Positions 47,153 through 56,040 of a stretch of DNA of 64,000 nucleotides are shown here, piece by piece. The translations under genes were made by a program, and so were the position numbers. Below the pieces are notes generated by a model. The model did not search any database and was not told the DNA's origin. It saw only the letters and a list, made by a program, of their open reading frames with translations. Positions within the stretch are counted from its first letter, which is position 1. Each line of letters opens with the position of its first letter. This DNA comes from Rhodovastum sp963709085 (GTDB taxonomy: Bacteria; Pseudomonadota; Alphaproteobacteria; Acetobacterales; Acetobacteraceae): assembly GCA_963709085.1 (NCBI GenBank), contig CAVPVB010000007.1, forward strand, positions 186,001-250,000. Reading direction: 5' to 3'.

Positions 47153-47471
47153 CTCGCCTTCCTCCTCGAACACGCGACGGAGGGAGGCATCTCCGGATTC
47201 GGTGACGGTGAACATGGTGGGGAACATGGGCTGGCAGCGGTGAAGCGGGCAAGCGAGTTTGGCATAGCACCGTGACAAGGCCGTTCCTTCGCCTACCATT
47301 CCGAAGGCACAGCTGAAACGGAGAGACTGCCATGAAACGCCGTTTTCACTCATGCTCGATCGCTCCTGACTCTGGCGGCGGCGGATTCGATGCGGCACGA
47401 GGGGGAGCACATAGCGCGAAGCATCTCCTGACCAACACAAAATTCACCATGCGCTTAGCGGAGCAACAACC
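47153..47471. other. Gap before the AIDA-repeat gene
   Basis: A 47-codon plus-strand frame (47331-47475, MKRRFHSCSIAPDSGGGGFD...) ends in TGA overlapping the GTG start of the next gene, so a short coupled leader peptide is possible. Otherwise nothing is recognised. The antisense frame through this stretch is unsupported. Confidence 0.3.
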
Positions 47472-49115
47472 GTGACAGCTTACACGGTGCCACCTAACAG
47501 TTCTGGCATTACGATTTCCAATGATGACATTCTTCTGGTGTCATCCGGTGGCACCGCCAGCGCCACCAAAGTGGATAGTGGTAGCGTCGAAATCGTGTTT
47601 TCTGGCGGTATGGCTAGCGGCACGGTGGTTAACAACGGCGGATACCTCGTCGTTGTCCCCGGGAGCATCGTGAAGGGAACGACAAACCAGGCGGGCGGCA
47701 AGATTGTCTCCACCGGGGTCGTGCTCCTGACCAACTCGTCCGGGGTTACGCTGGATAACAATTTCGCGAGCAACGTCGTCGTCGGCAGCGGCGATTACGG
47801 GCTTTACGTCCTCCCCGGAGGCACGACCATCGGCACTACGGTGAACAACGGTGGCATCGAGTATGTGTGCATCCGCGGCACGGCCATCGGCACCGTACTG
47901 AACTATAATGGCAATCAGTGCGTGTCCTCTGGCGGCACGGCCATCAGCACGGCGGTGAACAGCGGCGGCTATGATACCGTGCTGTCCGGCGGGACGAGCA
48001 TACTCACTGCCGTGCACGGTGGCGATGAAAGTGTTTACGGAATGGCTATCGGTAGCACGGTGGATAGCGGCGGTTTTGAGTTCATTTTTTCTGGCGCTAT
48101 GACCATCGGCACCACACTGAATGTTGGCTATCAGTTTGTGAATAGCTCCAGTACCGCCATCAGCACGATGGTGAACAGCGGTGGTATCGAGTTCGTGTCC
48201 GCTGGTGGCACAACTAGCGGCACATCGGTGAAAAGCGGCGGCCAGGAACTTTTGTCCCCGGGCGCCATATCCATCCGCACCATCATGAACGGTGGCTACG
48301 AGTATGTGGAAAACTACAGCACGGCCAGCGGAACCACTTTGAACAGCGGCAGCAGCGAGGCCGTTACCGGCGCGGCCGTAGGCACGACGGTGAACTACGG
48401 TGGTTCCGAATATGTCGCTGGCGGAACAGCCGCCAGCACGACGGTGAACGGCGGCGGGTTCGAGGTCGTTTATGGCGGGACGGCCAACGGAACGACGGTG
48501 AACAACGGCGGCACACAGGCCGTGTCCGGCGGCACGGCCAGCGGCACAACGGTGAAAAGCGGCGGCTTCGAATACGTCTCGTCTGGCGGCACGGCCAGCC
48601 ATTCGGTCGTCAAGAACGGGGGCACGGAGATTGTCATCGGAGGTGGCATCGACCAGCGCTCGGTCATCAGCAGCGGCGGTTTGGAGTTCATCTCGTCCGC
48701 CGGCACGATTAGCGGCGGAACCGTCATCAGCGGCGGGGCAATCACGGTGTCATCTGGCGGGATCATACTGGGCGACCTGACGATTTCCGGCGGCACCGTG
48801 GTGGTTTCTGGATCGGTGGCGGACGTGCAGACGGTGTCATTCCTGGGTCAGGGCGGGAATCTTACCCTTTATGATCCGGCTGATTTCGAAGCGTTCATCG
48901 GCGGATTCGGGAAAGGTGACAAGATTGATCTTGGCGACTTCACTTATACCAGTGGCGTGTCGTCAATATTCTTTGTCCAGACGGGAAGCAGCGGCGCTCT
49001 GACGGTCAGCAATGGTGTTACGCAGGAGCATCTGACTCTGCTCGGCGCCTACAACACCAGCAACTTCTCGCTGGCTGGCGATGGTGTCGGCGGCACGCTT
49101 ATTAAGTTCACCTGA
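47472..49115 (+). CDS. AIDA-repeat surface or secreted protein
   Basis: A 547-residue protein made of about 20 repeats of roughly 20 residues, consensus GGTASGTTVNNGGFEYVSSG, matching AIDA-type beta-solenoid repeats. There is no Sec signal peptide and no autotransporter barrel. The C-terminal 110 residues (LYDPADFEAFIGGFGKGDKI, ending GGTLIKFT) resemble the uncleaved C-terminal signals of type I secreted proteins. GTG at 47472 is preceded by GGAG. Likely adhesin-like; no secretion genes are adjacent. It uses less GC-rich codons than the core. Confidence 0.8.
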   Translation: MTAYTVPPNSSGITISNDDILLVSSGGTASATKVDSGSVEIVFSGGMASGTVVNNGGYLVVVPGSIVKGTTNQAGGKIVSTGVVLLTNSSGVTLDNNFASNVVVGSGDYGLYVLPGGTTIGTTVNNGGIEYVCIRGTAIGTVLNYNGNQCVSSGGTAISTAVNSGGYDTVLSGGTSILTAVHGGDESVYGMAIGSTVDSGGFEFIFSGAMTIGTTLNVGYQFVNSSSTAISTMVNSGGIEFVSAGGTTSGTSVKSGGQELLSPGAISIRTIMNGGYEYVENYSTASGTTLNSGSSEAVTGAAVGTTVNYGGSEYVAGGTAASTTVNGGGFEVVYGGTANGTTVNNGGTQAVSGGTASGTTVKSGGFEYVSSGGTASHSVVKNGGTEIVIGGGIDQRSVISSGGLEFISSAGTISGGTVISGGAITVSSGGIILGDLTISGGTVVVSGSVADVQTVSFLGQGGNLTLYDPADFEAFIGGFGKGDKIDLGDFTYTSGVSSIFFVQTGSSGALTVSNGVTQEHLTLLGAYNTSNFSLAGDGVGGTLIKFT

Positions 49116-49219
49116 GGCAGGAGCGACAACGGGCGCGGCGGCGACCATACGCGCGTCGCCGAAGCAACCAACGGGAGTCGGGGCCGGGCGGAATGAGACT
49201 CCCGCCCGGCCCGTCGCTA

Positions 49220-49229
49220 CCATGGTAGG
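49220..49229 (+). repeat. Target-site duplication, left (ISAs1)
   Basis: CCATGGTAGG immediately left of the CAGGG terminus; the identical ten bases occur at 50447-50456. Confidence 0.85.
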
Positions 49230-50446
49230 CAGGGCAATCGCATTTCAGAAGGATCCGAGGAGTTTGGAGAGATAGGCATCGTTCCAACCGGCCCGTTGGA
49301 ACTTGCCGCGCAGAGAGCCCTTGGAGCCGTCCTTCTGCATGACGTTCAGGGCCATGTGTCGCAGGACCGCAAGATTGTGTGGCCCGTTGCCCAGTCTGGT
49401 CCGGTCCTGATCCTCGTTCATCACCACATCCAGCCGCCAGTGCAGCCGGTTTTCGACACCCCAGTGCTCGCGGACGACCTCGTTGAAGCGTGTCGCGGAT
49501 AGCGCTGTGCTGAGAAGGTAGTAGGCGGTCTCGGTGGTGGTCTTGCTCGCGGTTTCACGGATACGGACAACCTTGCCGATGGCCGCCAGGCCGGGCCAGT
49601 GATGATCCCGCTGCAACCAGTCGATATCGGTCGAGACCGTGGCCGTGCGGGTCTCGATGCGGCCGTGATCGGCGTCCACGTTTTGCGCGCTCGTCGCCGG
49701 TTTGCTGGCCGGGTCATTGAGGAACGTGCTGACGTCATCATGCAGCGTGCCCTGATTGCCCTTCAGCGCCAGGGCATAGTCGCCGCCCTGATCGACGATC
49801 TGCTGAGCAATCGCCCGCTGGCAGTTGAGCGCGTCGGCGGTCACGATCGTGCCTTTCAGTGACAGCATCTCCAGCAACTTCGGCAGCGCGGTGATCTCAT
49901 TTGATTTGGCGTCGGTGGCGATCTGCGCCAGCACCAGGCGCTGCTCGCATCCCCAGGCACTGACCATATGCAGCGGTGACTTGCCGCTGGCGCGATCGAA
50001 GGAGCGACGCAGAACCTTGCCATCGATCGCTACAACGCCCTGAACCGTACTCGAAAACTGCGCCATGAACCGCTGAAACGCCGCGCCAAACTGCGCCGGG
50101 TCGAGCAGGCGGAACAGGCGGCTGAAAGTGTCGTGACTTGGAATGCCCTTCTCCAGCTTGAGAAAGCCGCGCAGGAACGGCTCTTTCGCTTCCGCAAACC
50201 GAGCCATGTCCACCGCACCCTGACCGCCACATAACACTGTACACAGCGCAATCATCAGCAACTCATGGAAGTCATGCAGCCCGGCATTCCCGGTTCGTGG
50301 GTCTTCCAGACCCTCCCAGCAGCCGGCAAACTGATCCAAGGCGTCCTCCCACCGCAGGTTTCGCGCGCCCTCCGGTAGAATCCATCGCCCCGCCCCGCGC
50401 AAGCCGCCGTCGCGCTGTCAAGGAAATTCCAAGTGCGATTCCCCTG
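49230..50446 (-). mobile_element. ISAs1-family insertion sequence, 1217 bp
   Basis: The ends are CAGGGCAATCGCATTT and AAGTGCGATTCCCCTG, imperfect inverted repeats with two mismatches in 16. They bracket one transposase gene and are flanked by a perfect 10-bp duplication CCATGGTAGG, the size usual for ISAs1. The intact ends and duplication indicate a fairly recent insertion just upstream of the GIY-YIG-like gene. Confidence 0.9.
49245..50402 (-). CDS. ISAs1-family transposase
   Basis: A 385-residue DDE transposase. Landmarks are LEDPRTGNAGLHDFHELLMI, VVAIDGKVLRRSFDRASGKS (catalytic Asp), IVTADALNCQRAIAQQIVDQGGDYALALKGNQ (second Asp) and REHWGVENRLHWRLDVVMNED (Glu). It fills the ISAs1 element and appears intact. 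The first ~20 residues may be over-extended; a start nearer DALDQFAGCWEGLEDPR is family-like. Confidence 0.93.
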   Translation of the reverse strand: MRGAGRWILPEGARNLRWEDALDQFAGCWEGLEDPRTGNAGLHDFHELLMIALCTVLCGGQGAVDMARFAEAKEPFLRGFLKLEKGIPSHDTFSRLFRLLDPAQFGAAFQRFMAQFSSTVQGVVAIDGKVLRRSFDRASGKSPLHMVSAWGCEQRLVLAQIATDAKSNEITALPKLLEMLSLKGTIVTADALNCQRAIAQQIVDQGGDYALALKGNQGTLHDDVSTFLNDPASKPATSAQNVDADHGRIETRTATVSTDIDWLQRDHHWPGLAAIGKVVRIRETASKTTTETAYYLLSTALSATRFNEVVREHWGVENRLHWRLDVVMNEDQDRTRLGNGPHNLAVLRHMALNVMQKDGSKGSLRGKFQRAGWNDAYLSKLLGSF

Positions 50447-50456
50447 CCATGGTAGG
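50447..50456 (+). repeat. Target-site duplication, right (ISAs1)
   Basis: CCATGGTAGG directly after the CCCCTG terminus, identical to 49220-49229. Confidence 0.85.
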
Positions 50457-50483
50457 CGCCACACCAACCAAGGAGCGAAGGAC

Positions 50484-50807
50484 ATGGTAGACTTTCCATT
50501 CCAAGGCGACAGCGGGCAGCACTATGATTATTCTCAAGCTAGCCAAGCTGATATAAAATCATTTCCGCGCCAAGGCGGAAACTATATCTTTGCAAAATCT
50601 AGGGATGGGTCCCCACGCATAATCTATGTAGCCGAAGTAGCCAGCATTCGAAATGGCATCGCTTCGTCAAAAGAATGGGAGGTCGCGCAGGCTGTTCATG
50701 GTGCCGATTTAATTTACATAAGGCTTCAACCTGACCAACAGAGTCGGCGCGATGAGGTTACTGACCTTGTGAAACTCCATCGCCCGCCGATGAATGTCGT
50801 GCGCTAG
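50484..50807 (+). CDS. GIY-YIG-like small protein
   Basis: A 107-residue protein with GGNYIFAKSRDGSPRIIYVAEV near the start and RRDEVTDLVKLHRPPMN at the end. This layout recalls GIY-YIG-type domains (Y-x-Y strand pair and the terminal DLI-HRPPLN), but the canonical motif is degenerate. ATG at 50484 follows AAGGAGCGAAGGAC. Nuclease activity is doubtful. It lies just outside the ISAs1 insertion, which may have displaced its upstream region. Confidence 0.6.
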   Translation: MVDFPFQGDSGQHYDYSQASQADIKSFPRQGGNYIFAKSRDGSPRIIYVAEVASIRNGIASSKEWEVAQAVHGADLIYIRLQPDQQSRRDEVTDLVKLHRPPMNVVR

Positions 50808-50994
50808 GGAAAGGCGGTTGAAGGTCGGGAATGAACCCGTCTTTCAGGAGCCTGTCGTGGTAGGCCCAAATGCGCCGCGTGATCAGCGTCTGAATCTGCG
50901 ACTCAAGCCACCCGATCACGAGCCAGCGTAGTCGAATGCATATGGGCATGTGCGGAGTGCGCCACACGGTCTTGGCGTCAAAATCCGATGGCAT
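50758..50994 (-). CDS. Small hypothetical protein, end of the phage-like operon
   Basis: A 78-residue frame (MPSDFDAKTVWRTPHMPICI, RLRWLVIGWLESQIQTLITR) with a possible amphipathic or membrane-associated helix. It overlaps the tail-to-tail GIY-YIG-like gene by 50 bases. No family is recognised. It is kept because it continues the minus-strand gene series; it could be spurious. Confidence 0.35.
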   Translation of the reverse strand: MPSDFDAKTVWRTPHMPICIRLRWLVIGWLESQIQTLITRRIWAYHDRLLKDGFIPDLQPPFPSARHSSAGDGVSQGQ

Positions 50995-51045
50995 TGATAG
51001 CTTCTCCTGTTTTTCAGGCATTGGAGCCATAGCCTGCGTTGTCGC

Positions 51046-51519
51046 TCACATGAATACCGCCACGCCACCCGCCGAAGCCGGCAACGCCCGCCGCGCCGGC
51101 TTCGGCAGGACAGGCGGCGTAAGCCGGACGGGCAGGAGCGCAACGGGCGCGAAATGCGGAACCGGCGGCAGCGGCGCGACGTGCCGCTCGGCGGCCTCGG
51201 CCCGGAGTTGGGCCAGGATGGCACGGCACCGTTCGCGCATTACCTGTAGCTCGACCGGCTCGACCTGGGCGCGCTGGACAACCGGCGCGACGCGCACCAT
51301 CGCGGCAAGCTGAGCCGGCGCCGGTAGCTTGGGCGCCACCGGCCGCGGTGGCAGCACCAGCGGCTTCGCGACCGGCCGGGCGGTGCCGGACGGCGTGGCG
51401 AGACCGGCGCCTTCGATTAGCATCTTGGGTCGCGCCGGCTGCGGCTCCGGTTCGGGCACGCGCAGTCGGTGCGGGCCACGGGCGAACAACCGCTGCGCGC
51501 CCTCGGCGACCGAGATCAT
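51046..51519 (-). CDS. Pro/Ala-rich hypothetical protein, third gene of phage-like operon
   Basis: A 157-residue protein starting MISVAEGAQRLFARGPHRLR. It consists of proline-rich low-complexity stretches (KPLVLPPRPVAPKLPAPAQL, HVAPLPPVPHFAPVALLPVR) around one helix (VMRERCRAILAQLRAEAAE). ATG at 51519 overlaps the previous stop (ATGA), so it is coupled. The function is not recognised. Confidence 0.55.
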   Translation of the reverse strand: MISVAEGAQRLFARGPHRLRVPEPEPQPARPKMLIEGAGLATPSGTARPVAKPLVLPPRPVAPKLPAPAQLAAMVRVAPVVQRAQVEPVELQVMRERCRAILAQLRAEAAERHVAPLPPVPHFAPVALLPVRLTPPVLPKPARRALPASAGGVAVFM

Positions 51520-52130
51520 CGCCGCCCACCTGGCTGAACCGCGCCGCCGGTTCGCGGCTGCACCGGCTGCCCGGCGGGTCGTGTCCGGCGTTCGGCCCAA
51601 TCGAGGAAGCGCAGAAATTCGATGTTGCTGGCCACGCCAGTGCACTCCAACAGGTCGTGCAGCGCGTCGAGCCGCTTGGCGCCGCGGTCCCGGCCGTAGT
51701 CTGCTAGCAACGCCTTGAGCCGCTTCTTGTTCGTGTCGCGCTGGTTGCCGCCGATCTCCGGGTCTTTGTCGGCCTCGGCCTGCCAGTGTTTGTGAATTTG
51801 GTCCAGACGTTCGGCGTACGGCGCGCTGTATTGCGCGTGCAACTTCGCGATCTCGGCGGCGTGCATGTCCAAGAGCCGCTGGCCGAGTTGGCCGATGGCG
51901 GCCCGCGGGTCTCGCGCGTTTTTGGCCTCCTCCAGCAGCGCGCTGAAGGCTTCGAAAGTGTGTTTCTCGACCGGCGCGCCGTTTGGCAACTTGAAAGTTG
52001 TCGCGGTGAAGGTCGGCGCGGTGCTGCGGCGCATGAACGGCACGCCCGATGCGGCCACGCCACGTCCGGCTGGTGGCTTGGAATACAGCTTCTTTGCGGC
52101 GGCGGCGGTTGAACGAGGTTGCTTTTGCAT
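51516..52130 (-). CDS. Phage-like hypothetical protein, second gene of operon
   Basis: A 204-residue protein. After a basic N-terminus (AAAAKKLYSKP) it has an extended helical middle (FEAFSALLEEAKNARDPRAA, LLDMHAAEIAKLHAQYSAPY). Its C-terminal LLECTGVASNIEFLRFLDWA recalls the GxxNP-xxVRFL element of phage head-protease or scaffold-associated proteins. That resemblance is weak. It starts six bases after the first gene's stop and overlaps the third gene. Confidence 0.6.
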   Translation of the reverse strand: MQKQPRSTAAAAKKLYSKPPAGRGVAASGVPFMRRSTAPTFTATTFKLPNGAPVEKHTFEAFSALLEEAKNARDPRAAIGQLGQRLLDMHAAEIAKLHAQYSAPYAERLDQIHKHWQAEADKDPEIGGNQRDTNKKRLKALLADYGRDRGAKRLDALHDLLECTGVASNIEFLRFLDWAERRTRPAGQPVQPRTGGAVQPGGRR

Positions 52131-52136
52131 GGGTGA

Positions 52137-52769
52137 TTACTCCTTTGCCACGGCGCGCGGTCGACCACGACCACGGCGGGCTGGCGCTTCGGGTGCTGGT
52201 GCCGGTTCCGCCGGTTCGACGACGTCAGCGTCGTCGAAGACAACACCGTCGAAGAAGCCCGTGGAAATGTCCTCGTTCGGGCCAATGCCGGTCAGGCCGA
52301 ACAACGAACCGATCAACGCCACGGACCGCGACCGGTCCTCGGCGGCCATCCTCGCCGATTGGTCCTCACTGTAGGGCCTCACGTCGCGCAAGGCGGCCTC
52401 GCCATCCACCAGCAGCACCAACTGCGTCGCCTCATCGGGCGCGGCCAGCAGATCAAGGCGCAACTGGTGGAGCAGCACCGACATGCGCAGGATCGGCGGC
52501 GGCCCTTGGTAGAAGATCGCCCGGGCCGGCGGTTCGAGCAGGTCGGCGAAGGTCTGCAACACGCGGTTTTTCATCCGCTCGACTGCATCGGGCTGCCGCG
52601 CCAGCAGTTCCCGCGCCCTGGCGTGCCGCCGCGCCGCTTCGGTTGGCGCGCGGATCGGCTCCGGTACTGGCAGCGTGCCGCCATGGGCCAGGAAGGTCTG
52701 CTCGGCGCCGCTCAGGCCACCCTCCTGCCGGCGCGCGGGCCGCTGGTTCGGCATTTCGACGGACCTCAC
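52137..52769 (-). pseudogene. AT-hook protein, 5' end cut by the IS21-family insertion
   Basis: The remaining 210-codon frame holds a helical core (MKNRVLQTFADLLEPPARAI, MSVLLHQLRLDLLAAPDEAT) and ends with RRGRGRPRAVAKE, an AT-hook-like tail. Joining the two IS flanks across one CCCGG target copy restores an ATG (MPGLEHQAAPVRAGFVRSVE then MPNQRP) with its Shine-Dalgarno-like GGAAG on the right side near 57399-57413. The insertion thus lies after the second codon. A GTG at 52769 could still start a truncated product. Confidence 0.7.
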
Positions 52770-52806
52770 AAACCCGGCGCGGACCGGCGCGGCTTGGTGT
52801 TCGAGC

Positions 52807-52811
52807 CCCGG
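52807..52811 (+). repeat. Target-site duplication, left (IS21-type)
   Basis: CCCGG borders the left terminus; CCCGG recurs at 57394-57398. Confidence 0.75.
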
Positions 52812-53147
52812 CCTCAGCGCTCACGAGAATTGACCCGGGGTTGCTCACGGAAGTTGACCCACTGACTTTAGTCCTACCGTTCTGACGATTGTCGTTGGTT
52901 GTCCCGGTCTGGCGCCCGCTCCGGGGTGGCGGCGCCTGCGACAACGCCGGTGCGGCGGCATTTGATCGTCGCTGGAGACATGATCAGGACCGGATACGGT
53001 CTTGGCGGGGTTGGCACGGGGGATAACAGAGGCACCGAGCACCTCGGCAAGCTGCCGGGAGCCTGCCAGACTTGAGGGCAAGCACGGCGCCGAACTCAAC
53101 CTGCCAGTTTTGTCTCGACGCCGTGCCCCACATCGTGACGGGCACGA

Positions 53148-53666
53148 ATGCAGGGCGAGTATCCTGCCGACGGTGGCGTTCGTCTACGCCGCGTCTGCGT
53201 CGATGCGCAGAGCGAGCCGGGGTCTGGTCGTCTGTTCCTTTGCAGGAAGTGCAGTAGCGAAGTGGTCGTGTGCCGCCACTGCGACCGCGGGCAGATCTAC
53301 TGTTTCGGCGACTGCGCCGGACAGGCGCGTCACCAGACGCTCCGGAAGGCAGGCGAGCGCTATCAGAAGACCCGTCGTGGCCAGGAGAAGCATGCCGCCC
53401 GGATGGGCCACCTGCGAGCGCGCAGAAAAAAAGTGACGCATCAGGGTTCACCCCCGCCGCCGGCGGGTGATCTGCTGGCGGCCGGCGCGATGGCGACCTC
53501 GCGCGACGACGCATCTCCGGCCGAGCCGCCCCGGCGAGCGACGACGCCCTGCCATTGGTGCGGTCGTCCCTGTCTGCCGCCGCTTCGCCCGGGGTTCCTG
53601 CGCCGCCGCGATCCCCGTCGCGGCCGTGTTGGCCACGCCCGGACGGAGCGCAATGCCCCATGGTGA
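53148..53666 (+). CDS. Cys-rich zinc-ribbon-like accessory protein of the IS21 element
   Basis: A 172-residue protein. Residues about 30-60 contain CRKC, CRHCDRGQIYCFGDC, a probable zinc-binding knuckle pair. A basic helix follows (RYQKTRRGQEKHAARMGHLR ARRKKVTHQGSPPPP), and a final CHWCGRPC lies near 138. The pattern suggests a DNA- or RNA-binding zinc protein. It precedes the ParB-like gene by 67 bases on the same strand, inside the inverted repeats, so it is cargo or an accessory transposition factor. Confidence 0.6.
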   Translation: MQGEYPADGGVRLRRVCVDAQSEPGSGRLFLCRKCSSEVVVCRHCDRGQIYCFGDCAGQARHQTLRKAGERYQKTRRGQEKHAARMGHLRARRKKVTHQGSPPPPAGDLLAAGAMATSRDDASPAEPPRRATTPCHWCGRPCLPPLRPGFLRRRDPRRGRVGHARTERNAPW

Positions 53667-53733
53667 ACCCGATTGATGCGGCGGCGAGGATCCTGCGGGA
53701 CGTGACCGGGGCAAGCGGGCCGTCCCGCCGGCG

Positions 53734-54645
53734 ATGACGTCCATGGACAGCCATCGTCTGGAGCTTGACCTGCACCAACTGGACCTGCGCTTTGCCGCCA
53801 GCCGCCTGGTGGAGCCGCAGGCGGTGGCGCGGATCGCCCAGTCCATCGAGCGGTGCGGTCAGATCGTGCCCTGCATTGTGGCGCCCGCTCCCGGTGGGGC
53901 CGGCGCGGGCGCAGCACCGCTGGTGCTGATCGACGGGTATCGGCGCGTCGCCGCGCTACGCCGGCTGGGCCGCGACACGGCCAGTGTCGAGCAATGGACC
54001 TGTGGGCTGGCCGAAGCGGTGCTGGGGGTGTTGGCGCGCGCGCAGGATCGCTCGTTCGCCAGCATTGAGGAGGCGTTGCTGCTGCGCGAGCTGATGCAGG
54101 GCCAGGGCCTGTCGCAGCAGGAGCTGGCGCGTCGGTGCGGGCGCGACGTGAGTCGGGTGAGCCGGCGGCTGCAACTGCTGTCGGGTTTGCCCGATGCGGC
54201 GCTGGCGGCGGTGCGCACCGGCAAGCTGTCGGCTTGGGCGGCCAACCGGGTGGCGGTGCCGTTGGCGCGTGCCAATGCCGCCCATGCCGACAGCCTGCTG
54301 GCGGCGCTGGCTGCGTCACCGCTGTCGACCCGCGAGTTGCAGTGCTGGTTCGCCCACTACCAGCAGGCCGCGCAAACGGTGCGCGAACGCATGGTCGGCG
54401 ATCCCCGCTTGTTTCTCGACGCCCTGCGGGCGAACGACGAACGGCGCGCCGACGAAATTCTGCGGGACGGCCCGGAAGGCGAATGCGTCGTCGATATGCG
54501 CTGCCTCGAGGCGGTCATCGCGCGCCTGACGGGTCGCGTGGCGGCGCTGCAATCGGTGCCGCCGGCGCTGATCGCGGCGGTGCCGCGTCTGTGGTTGGCG
54601 CTCGACGTTCCTGGCGATTGCGATCGACCGGGGGGATGCACGTGA
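53734..54645 (+). CDS. ParB/RepB-like nuclease-fold protein linked to istAB
   Basis: A 303-residue protein. The ParB N-terminal domain has the pattern IAQSIERCGQIVPCIVAP, LVLIDGYRRVAALRRLGRDT, and a central helix-turn-helix region QGLSQQELARRCGRDVSRVS. The C-terminal portion is specific to this group. Its stop overlaps the istA start, so it is translationally coupled to the transposase. It may help target or regulate transposition; a partition role is unlikely without parA. Confidence 0.8.
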   Translation: MTSMDSHRLELDLHQLDLRFAASRLVEPQAVARIAQSIERCGQIVPCIVAPAPGGAGAGAAPLVLIDGYRRVAALRRLGRDTASVEQWTCGLAEAVLGVLARAQDRSFASIEEALLLRELMQGQGLSQQELARRCGRDVSRVSRRLQLLSGLPDAALAAVRTGKLSAWAANRVAVPLARANAAHADSLLAALAASPLSTRELQCWFAHYQQAAQTVRERMVGDPRLFLDALRANDERRADEILRDGPEGECVVDMRCLEAVIARLTGRVAALQSVPPALIAAVPRLWLALDVPGDCDRPGGCT

Positions 54646-56040
54646 CCCCGGCTGAGATTCGCACCGCGGTGCGCACGCTGCAGGTGCAGCGGCACAGCCT
54701 GCGCGAGATCAGCCGCCTGCTGGCGCTGTCACGCAACACCGTGCGGCGCATCCTGCGTGAGCCGGACGGCAACGTTGCCGAGGTGTTGCCGTGCGACGAG
54801 GCGACGCTGGTCCGCGTGAAGGCTGCCTTCGAGCAGGCTCGCGGCAACGTGGTGCGGGTGCGCGAACTGCTGGCCGACAACGGTCTGGAGGTGTCCTACA
54901 GCAGCTTGACCCGTTGGGTGCGGGAGGCCGGCCTGCGCAGTCCGCCGCGGCGTGCCGGCGAGTACGACTTCGCGCCCGGGCAGGAGATGCAGCACGACAC
55001 CTCGCCGCATCGCGTGACCTTCGCGGGCGCCGGCAAGCCGGTGATCACGCAATGCGCCGGTCTGGTGCTGGCGTACTCGCGCCGGCTGTTCATCCAGGAC
55101 CTATCCGCGGTTCACCCGCTTCGAGGCCCGCGCGTTCCTGCTCGAGGCCACGCGCTTCATGGCCGGTGCCTGTCCGGTCTGCATCATCGACAACACCAGC
55201 GTGCTGCTCGCCGCCGGCGCCGGCGCCGAGGCCCTCATCGCCCCGGAGATGGCGGCCTTCGCCCGCACTCTGGGCTTCCGGTTCCGCGCCCACCGGGTCG
55301 GGAATCCAGATCGCAAGGGCCGGATCGAAAGACCATTCGGCTATGTCGAGACGAATTTCCTGGCAGGCCGAAGCTTCGAAGATTTCGACGACCTCAACCG
55401 CCAGGCACTCGCCTGGTGCCGCGAGGTCGCTAACCGCAAGCCCAAGGCAGCGCTCGGCATGTCGCCTGATGCGGCCTACGTCATCGAGCAGCCGCACCTC
55501 GTGCCGCTGCCCGACGCGCTGCCGCCGGTCTACGAGTTGCTGGAACGCGTCGTCGACCTGCACGGCTTTGTCAGCGTCGATACCAACCGCTACTCCGTGC
55601 CCGAGCGCTTCGTCGGCAAGTCCGTCGCTGTCTACAAGCACCCCGCCGAAATCCATGTCCGCCGCAAGGACACGACGATCGCCGTCCACCCGCGGCTGAT
55701 CGCCGAGCGCGATGCCAGGAGCACCCTGCCTGGTCATCATACCATCCCCGTGCGGCAGGGTCGCAGCGCGGCGGCGGAAGAGGCATTGCTGAGCGGCCAC
55801 CATCCCAGCCTCGACCGTTACGCCGCCGCCCTCAAGCTGCGCAGTCACGGATACGGGCGACGGCCACTCCGCCGGCTGATCGAAATGAAGCGCACCTACC
55901 CGGCCGGCCCGTTCATCGCCGCCATCGAGCAAGCCCTGTACTACGGCCTGTTCGACCTCGGCCGGCTTGAAGATCTCATCCTCAAACAGGTCGCCGGCGA
56001 CTTCTTCGCACTGACCAGCGGGAAAGACGACGATGCATGA
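54636..56040 (+). pseudogene. istA: IS21 transposase IstA, frameshifted
   Basis: The N-terminal helix-turn-helix (SLREISRLLALSRNTVRRIL) and start of the DDE core (FAPGQEMQHDTSPHRVTF) are in the first frame up to SRRLFIQ near 55097. Then YPRFTRFEARAFLLEATRF, CIIDNTSVLLAAGAGAEALI and NPDRKGRIERPFGYVETNF (catalytic Glu) lie in +1 to 56040. One extra base in CAGGACCTATCC explains the shift. Start at ATG 54636 or GTG 54642. Restored length is about 467 residues, and IstB follows. Confidence 0.85.

Noticed and set aside
52984..53778. Minus-strand frames opposite the Cys-rich gene
   Set aside because: Low-complexity Arg/Pro content and no motif; the plus-strand CxxC pattern is the coding one.
54642..55433. 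Programmed frameshifting in istA
   Set aside because: IS21 istA is not known to use it, no slippery heptamer is present, and the same type of break occurs in unrelated genes here.
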